Shown here piece by piece: positions 60,229-64,000 of a DNA stretch of 64,000 nucleotides (position 1 is its first letter; each line of letters begins with the position of its first letter). The notes below the pieces were generated by a model. That model was not told where the DNA came from. It did not search any database and worked only from the letters and a program-made list of their open reading frames with translations. Source of the stretch: Phycisphaerales bacterium (GTDB lineage: Bacteria; Planctomycetota; Phycisphaerae; UBA1845); contig JACKHH010000018.1 of NCBI GenBank assembly GCA_020639095.1, positions 1-64,000 of the forward strand, written 5' to 3'. A program made the position numbers and the translations under genes.

Positions 60229-62109
60229 ATGGCACGCTCAAGAAGACTCTTGCTCAATCCCTGGACCCTAGGTGTTTTCACGCTTGTCGTCTGCCTGTGG
60301 GGCATCCGCGGCGGACCCAGACTCGGTGACCATGAGTGCATCAACGCGCAGTGTGCGCGGCAGATGCTGCAATCCGGCAATTGGCTTGTCCCAACGCTGG
60401 GCGAGGCGCCGCGCATCCGCAAACCACCCCTCGGGTCCTGGCTCATCGCCGCGTCCACCTGGCTCGTTGAACCCGCCAACTCGCGGATGCCCGTCAACGA
60501 ACTTTCCGCACGCCTCCCGCAAGCGCTCGCTGCCGTGGTCAACGTGTTCATCATTGCGTGGATGGCGACGCGCATGTATGGCCGGCGCATCGGGAAGGTC
60601 GCGGGCCTCGTCGCTGCCGGCAGCCTGCTCACGCTCTACTTCAGCCACAGCGCGCTCATCGAGATGACGCTGACGCTGTTTGTCACCTTGTCGTTCGCCA
60701 GCTTCTGGCGCGCACTCGAAGGCGAAACGGTGAATCGCCGCTGGCTGGCCGCCGGTTACGTCGCCTTCGCGCTGGCGATGCTCGCGAAGATGCCGCTGCC
60801 GCTCGCCGTCGTCGCGCCGCCGATCTTCATCTTCTGGGTGTTCGTGACACCGGCATTGGCGCTCGCGGAACGTACCGCACCGCTGGAGCGGCGCTGGCAG
60901 TCTGAACTGTGGATGGGTGTGCGGACGCAGTTGCGCTGTATTTGGCGACTGTGGTCCACGCCGGGCGTGCTTGCCGTGTTCGCGCTGTGCGGCGGGTGGA
61001 TCTACATCGTCGCAGCCCAGTCGGATGGCGTGTGGCAACTCTGGCGACAGGAATACATCGATCGCTTTACCGGCGGGATGGCTGATCGCTCGCACCCATT
61101 CTGGTACTACCTGCCCGTCGTGTTCGGGATGGTTGCGCCCTTCAGCCTGCTGCTTCCGGAAGCAGTCGCCGCGCCGTGGATGCCGCGCTATCACCGCTAC
61201 CGCCGAGCGAACGCGTTCCTGCTCACCTGGGGCATCAGCGGATTGCTCGTGCTCAGCGCGTCCGCGTTCAAACGCCCGCACTATCTGGCTGCGGTCATGC
61301 CGCCGTTCCTGATTCTGCTCGCACCCGTGGTCGATCGCTTCTTCCTCGTCGGCGGCGAAGAACGGCGCCGTGGAATCCGCGCATTCTGCAACGCGCTCCC
61401 GTTCATACTGTCAGCCGCAGCCATCGCCGGTGCGGTTATGCTTACCCAGCAATTTCCCGGCATCGGACGCGGGCCGTTCGTCGCCTTGATCGCGTTGGTC
61501 GCGCTCTGGACGGTCGCATCGATCAGCTTCCGACGCGGGCAGGGGACGGTCAGTCTGGCCACGATCATGCTGGCGAGCCCGGTCATGCTCGCCCTGGGCT
61601 GGACGCTCGCTGCCTACGACGAGCAGAACAACGATGTGAAGATCCCCGCGCTGGCGTCAGCCATCGCCGATTCCCAGGCGCGTCCGGGCTGTCCCATCGT
61701 GCAAATCGACAGCCGGATCGACGCCCGGCTGATGTTTTATGAGCACCTGAATATCGAGCAACTCTTTACGCCCGTGCAACTCGCACGCATGCGTCCGAAT
61801 CGCTCATCGCTGTCGCAGGCGGTCATGGACGCTGCCGGTGAGCGCGTGCGTTCACTGCTGGCGGCCGATCCGGACACACTGTTTATCCTCAAAGCCGAGC
61901 ACTTCGATTCGCTCCGGGGTGACTATAATTTGCCGCTGGTCGAATTGGCGCGGGTCGCGCTCTCACGCGACGACCCTTCGAATGCCAGCGTCATCCTGGG
62001 ACGCGACGACGGCGCGGTTTCGCTCGAACCCCGCGCGATACCCGCCGCGAACGCGCCACGCCAGGGTGACCGGAAACGCGACGACACCCATCAAGAACCG
62101 GTCTCGTAA
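60229..62109 (+). CDS. ArnT/PMT-like membrane glycosyltransferase (GT39/GT83 type)
   Basis: This polytopic membrane protein of 626 residues has the N-terminal signature 'GDHECINAQCARQMLQSGNW' and 'EAPRIRKPPLGSWLIAAST', with the acidic first-loop residues expected of GT-C enzymes that move sugars from polyprenyl phosphate to lipid A or proteins. About 11-12 hydrophobic segments follow, then a soluble C-terminal part (about 470-626). GAGAAGG lies upstream of the ATG. The putative beta-barrel gene follows on the same strand 36 bases later. The sugar and acceptor are unknown. Confidence 0.8.
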   Translation: MARSRRLLLNPWTLGVFTLVVCLWGIRGGPRLGDHECINAQCARQMLQSGNWLVPTLGEAPRIRKPPLGSWLIAASTWLVEPANSRMPVNELSARLPQALAAVVNVFIIAWMATRMYGRRIGKVAGLVAAGSLLTLYFSHSALIEMTLTLFVTLSFASFWRALEGETVNRRWLAAGYVAFALAMLAKMPLPLAVVAPPIFIFWVFVTPALALAERTAPLERRWQSELWMGVRTQLRCIWRLWSTPGVLAVFALCGGWIYIVAAQSDGVWQLWRQEYIDRFTGGMADRSHPFWYYLPVVFGMVAPFSLLLPEAVAAPWMPRYHRYRRANAFLLTWGISGLLVLSASAFKRPHYLAAVMPPFLILLAPVVDRFFLVGGEERRRGIRAFCNALPFILSAAAIAGAVMLTQQFPGIGRGPFVALIALVALWTVASISFRRGQGTVSLATIMLASPVMLALGWTLAAYDEQNNDVKIPALASAIADSQARPGCPIVQIDSRIDARLMFYEHLNIEQLFTPVQLARMRPNRSSLSQAVMDAAGERVRSLLAADPDTLFILKAEHFDSLRGDYNLPLVELARVALSRDDPSNASVILGRDDGAVSLEPRAIPAANAPRQGDRKRDDTHQEPVS

Positions 62110-62145
62110 ACCTCGCGATGCCGGTCGTCTGAAAGGAGACCTGAC

Positions 62146-63063
62146 ATGGCGAGCCGGGCAAACCTCGGGATAATGGTATTCACAATGATCGCAATCGGTT
62201 GCCTCGCGCAGCCGGCAGCGGCGCAGACCGCGATGCAGGACGTCGGCGTCAGTCGCGACTTCGACATGCAACTGCACGCCGCCGATGCCGCGCCAACCGT
62301 CCAACTGGCAGCTTACGAGCAGTCGTACCTTCCCGAAGAGGGTGACGACGAAATGGGCGGCGCGATGAACGATGACATGAACTGGGACCTCGCCGGTCCC
62401 TACGAAATGCGCAGTGCCGATCCCGAACCCGCCGGTGTCGTCGAACTCAAGAACATCTTCGGCTGGAGCACCACCAAGGGCGAAAGCGACGAATTCGAAT
62501 ACGAGTTTGAGATCGAATGGGGCGTCAACGAAGACCACGAACTTATCTTCGAAGTACCAGCCGAGTTGGGCGACGGCGCGGTTGAAGGCAACGGCGATCT
62601 TGAGCTTGGCTGGCACTGGCGACTGTGGCGCGAGGGCGAGTGGATGCCCGCGTTCGCAATGCGTAACTTCGTGCATCTGCCCACCGGGTACCATTCCGGC
62701 GGGGTGGACTACGAATGGATCGGCCTGTTCACCAAGAGCATCATCCCAGGCAAGCTGCGCTTCGACGCCAACCCGTTCATCAAGTCGGTGAATGACCACC
62801 GCGAGGAGGAAGCGCGACACTTCCTGTGGGGCGGTTCCTTCGGTCTGGACTGGCGTGCGAGCGACGAACTCATCCTCGTCGCACTCTATCGCTACGAAAC
62901 CGGCGAACTCGAAGGCACGCGCGACAACCACTACGTGCAGATCGGTGGCGAGTGGGACCTCGACGAACACAGCGAAATCGGTTTCAGCACGACCGTTGGC
63001 TTGGATGGCGACGAGAACGGCCCAGCCCTCGGCGCGAAGATCAGCTACATCTACTCGTTTTGA
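62146..63063 (+). CDS. Putative outer-membrane beta-barrel protein
   Basis: The 305-residue protein has a signal peptide (about 1-28, ending AAAQT) and an acidic linker rich in Asp/Glu/Met (about 55-85). From about 100 it shows alternating hydrophobic/polar beta strands such as 'FEYEFEIEWGVNEDHELIFE', 'LELGWHWRLWREGEWMPAFA' and 'HYVQIGGEWDLDEHSEIGFS', ending in aromatic 'ISYIYSF', as outer-membrane barrels do. The pattern recalls the MetA-like phenol-pathway transporter family, but only loosely. AAAGGAG precedes the ATG. It probably forms an operon with the glycosyltransferase gene. Confidence 0.65.
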   Translation: MASRANLGIMVFTMIAIGCLAQPAAAQTAMQDVGVSRDFDMQLHAADAAPTVQLAAYEQSYLPEEGDDEMGGAMNDDMNWDLAGPYEMRSADPEPAGVVELKNIFGWSTTKGESDEFEYEFEIEWGVNEDHELIFEVPAELGDGAVEGNGDLELGWHWRLWREGEWMPAFAMRNFVHLPTGYHSGGVDYEWIGLFTKSIIPGKLRFDANPFIKSVNDHREEEARHFLWGGSFGLDWRASDELILVALYRYETGELEGTRDNHYVQIGGEWDLDEHSEIGFSTTVGLDGDENGPALGAKISYIYSF

Positions 63064-63080
63064 TACTTATTCTACGAGGA

Positions 63081-63104
63081 CCGGCGCTGGGTTAGTCGCG
63101 CCGG
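63081..63104. terminator. Hairpin between convergent genes, possible bidirectional terminator
   Basis: CCGGCGC at 63081-63087 pairs with GCGCCGG at 63098-63104 in the 41-base gap between the barrel gene and the convergent TPR gene. T- and A-runs are weak, so terminator efficiency is uncertain. Confidence 0.5.
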
Positions 63105-64000
63105 TTACTTCGAAGCAGCTTGCGTGAGCGCGGTGCCGTTGGTTGTCATGCCGGCGGTACCGCTCACTTCTTCGTCCGCCTTCAGTTTCGTTCGCCACTC
63201 GGCGAGCTTGTCGGATTGCGCTGTCGCGCGATACAGCGCGACGATGTCACCCACCGCGACCTGTGTGCGGCGATCGTCCGGACCGGCAGTGCCTGCGAAC
63301 AGATCGTACGCCTTGAGCAGTTTTGCTTCCGCGTCGTCGAAGCGTTCGAGCTTGGTCAGGCACTGGCCCCAGCCCAGGTACGCCCCAGCGATGTTGAGCA
63401 CGTCCTCAGTGTGCGACCGCTCCCAGCGTTTGACCATCTCCTGGTAGAGTTCCTCACTCGCGGCGAAGTCGCCTTTGTCGTCGTACAGCCGGGCAATGTC
63501 GCGCAAGCAGAAGATGGTGTCGGGATGGTCTTCGCCGAGTACTTCGGTGTGCAGCTTCAGGGCGGTGCGATGCAGTTGCTCGGCTTCATCGAAGCGCCCC
63601 TGCATGCGGCGCAGCGTGCCCAAGTTGCACATCGAGAGCATAGCGTGCGGATGCTTTTCGCCCAGCACGCGCGTGCGCGCTTCCAACGCGGTTTCGAGCA
63701 GCGGTTCCGCTTCCGCAAGATTGCCCTGCTGCATGTACGCGAAACCGAGATTGTTCAGCGTCACCAATGTTTGCGGATGATCATCGCCAAGCACCTGCTG
63801 CTGCGCTTTCAGCACTTCCTGCAAGATCCCGATTGCTTGATCGGCTTGGCCGATGAGGTTGTAGAATGACGCGAGATTGTTTCCGCACGTCAGCGTAAGC
63901 GGATGCAGCGGGCCCGCCATTTTCTGCGACAGGGCATACGCCTCCTTGTACAGCGCGGCCGCGTCATCGTAGCGGTCCAGCACGGCATAGAGCTGTCCGA
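63105..64000 (-). CDS. Tetratricopeptide (kinesin-light-chain-like) repeat protein, N-terminus beyond the window
   Basis: The frame is open to the window edge; coding continues past 63983 with GQLYAVLDRYDDAAAL, a normal TPR start, so an internal GTG near there is not the true start. The visible 298 residues hold about five TPR units of the 42-residue kinesin-light-chain type with 'GDDHPQTLVTLNNLGFAYMQ', 'GEKHPHAMLSMCNLGTLRRM' and 'GEDHPDTIFCLRDIARLYDD'. The C-terminal end is Ala/Thr-rich. In Planctomycetota such tails often follow a Ser/Thr protein kinase domain, which cannot be checked here. Confidence 0.85.
   Translation of the reverse strand, partial: GQLYAVLDRYDDAAALYKEAYALSQKMAGPLHPLTLTCGNNLASFYNLIGQADQAIGILQEVLKAQQQVLGDDHPQTLVTLNNLGFAYMQQGNLAEAEPLLETALEARTRVLGEKHPHAMLSMCNLGTLRRMQGRFDEAEQLHRTALKLHTEVLGEDHPDTIFCLRDIARLYDDKGDFAASEELYQEMVKRWERSHTEDVLNIAGAYLGWGQCLTKLERFDDAEAKLLKAYDLFAGTAGPDDRRTQVAVGDIVALYRATAQSDKLAEWRTKLKADEEVSGTAGMTTNGTALTQAASK

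Overview
This is a high-GC bacterial window that looks like a member of the Planctomycetota, most likely class Phycisphaerae. The reasons are a prepilin-type N-terminal protein, dockerin-like and PEP-CTERM C-terminal tails on secreted proteins, GxGYxYP, GH172 (DUF2961) and URO-D-family genes, and several families of short dispersed hairpin repeats that I associate with planctomycete genomes. No rRNA, tRNA, CRISPR array, phage or transposase gene was seen.

Layout. 0-15.4 kb is mostly housekeeping and envelope: an MBL-fold hydrolase, a small membrane protein, a sodium:solute symporter, a Cys-rich lipoprotein, two convergent alkaline-phosphatase-superfamily lipoproteins, a 2-isopropylmalate synthase, an alpha/beta hydrolase lipoprotein, a pqiA-pqiB-like (MCE) pair, a GNAT acetyltransferase, a 53-residue Cys-containing protein with its own terminator, and a LOG-family protein. 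15.8-27.2 kb holds an amylosucrase and a secreted-protein block. That block has three proteins sharing one extracellular domain, a prepilin-like protein and a clan-A-type glycoside hydrolase with a CBM9-like tail. 27.5-57.6 kb is a carbohydrate-degradation region: GxGYxYP protein, sugar-phosphate isomerase/epimerase, AAC(3)-type acetyltransferase, xylulokinase and xylose isomerase, a second GH39/GH5-like enzyme, GH172, a very large GH2, GH38 alpha-mannosidase, D-lyxose isomerase, a URO-D-family protein, then GH31, symporter, fucose-isomerase-like and pentulokinase genes. 57.8-64 kb has a histidine kinase/OmpR-type regulator pair, a GT39/ArnT-like membrane glycosyltransferase, a putative outer-membrane beta-barrel and a TPR protein cut by the window edge.

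How the genes fit together. The enzymes make a plausible route from plant or algal polysaccharide to central metabolism. Extracellular hydrolases release xylose, mannose and other sugars, and symporters import them. Isomerases (xylose, lyxose/mannose, fucose/arabinose-like) and pentulokinases then feed the pentose-phosphate pathway or fructose. The minus-strand train GH31 - symporter - isomerase - kinase (57.6 to 49.2 kb) reads like a catabolic pathway in order, although a dispersed repeat sits at every gene junction.

The most unusual features are these: (1) a shared domain of roughly 200 residues in three secreted proteins with different C-terminal sorting tails; (2) dispersed hairpin repeats lying inside reading frames or supplying starts and stops of otherwise ordinary genes, reminiscent of Rickettsia palindromic elements; (3) a modular repeat of about 200-340 bp with terminal inverted repeats, present in four full copies and one partial copy. 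All calls come from reading the sequence by eye; no database searches were run.
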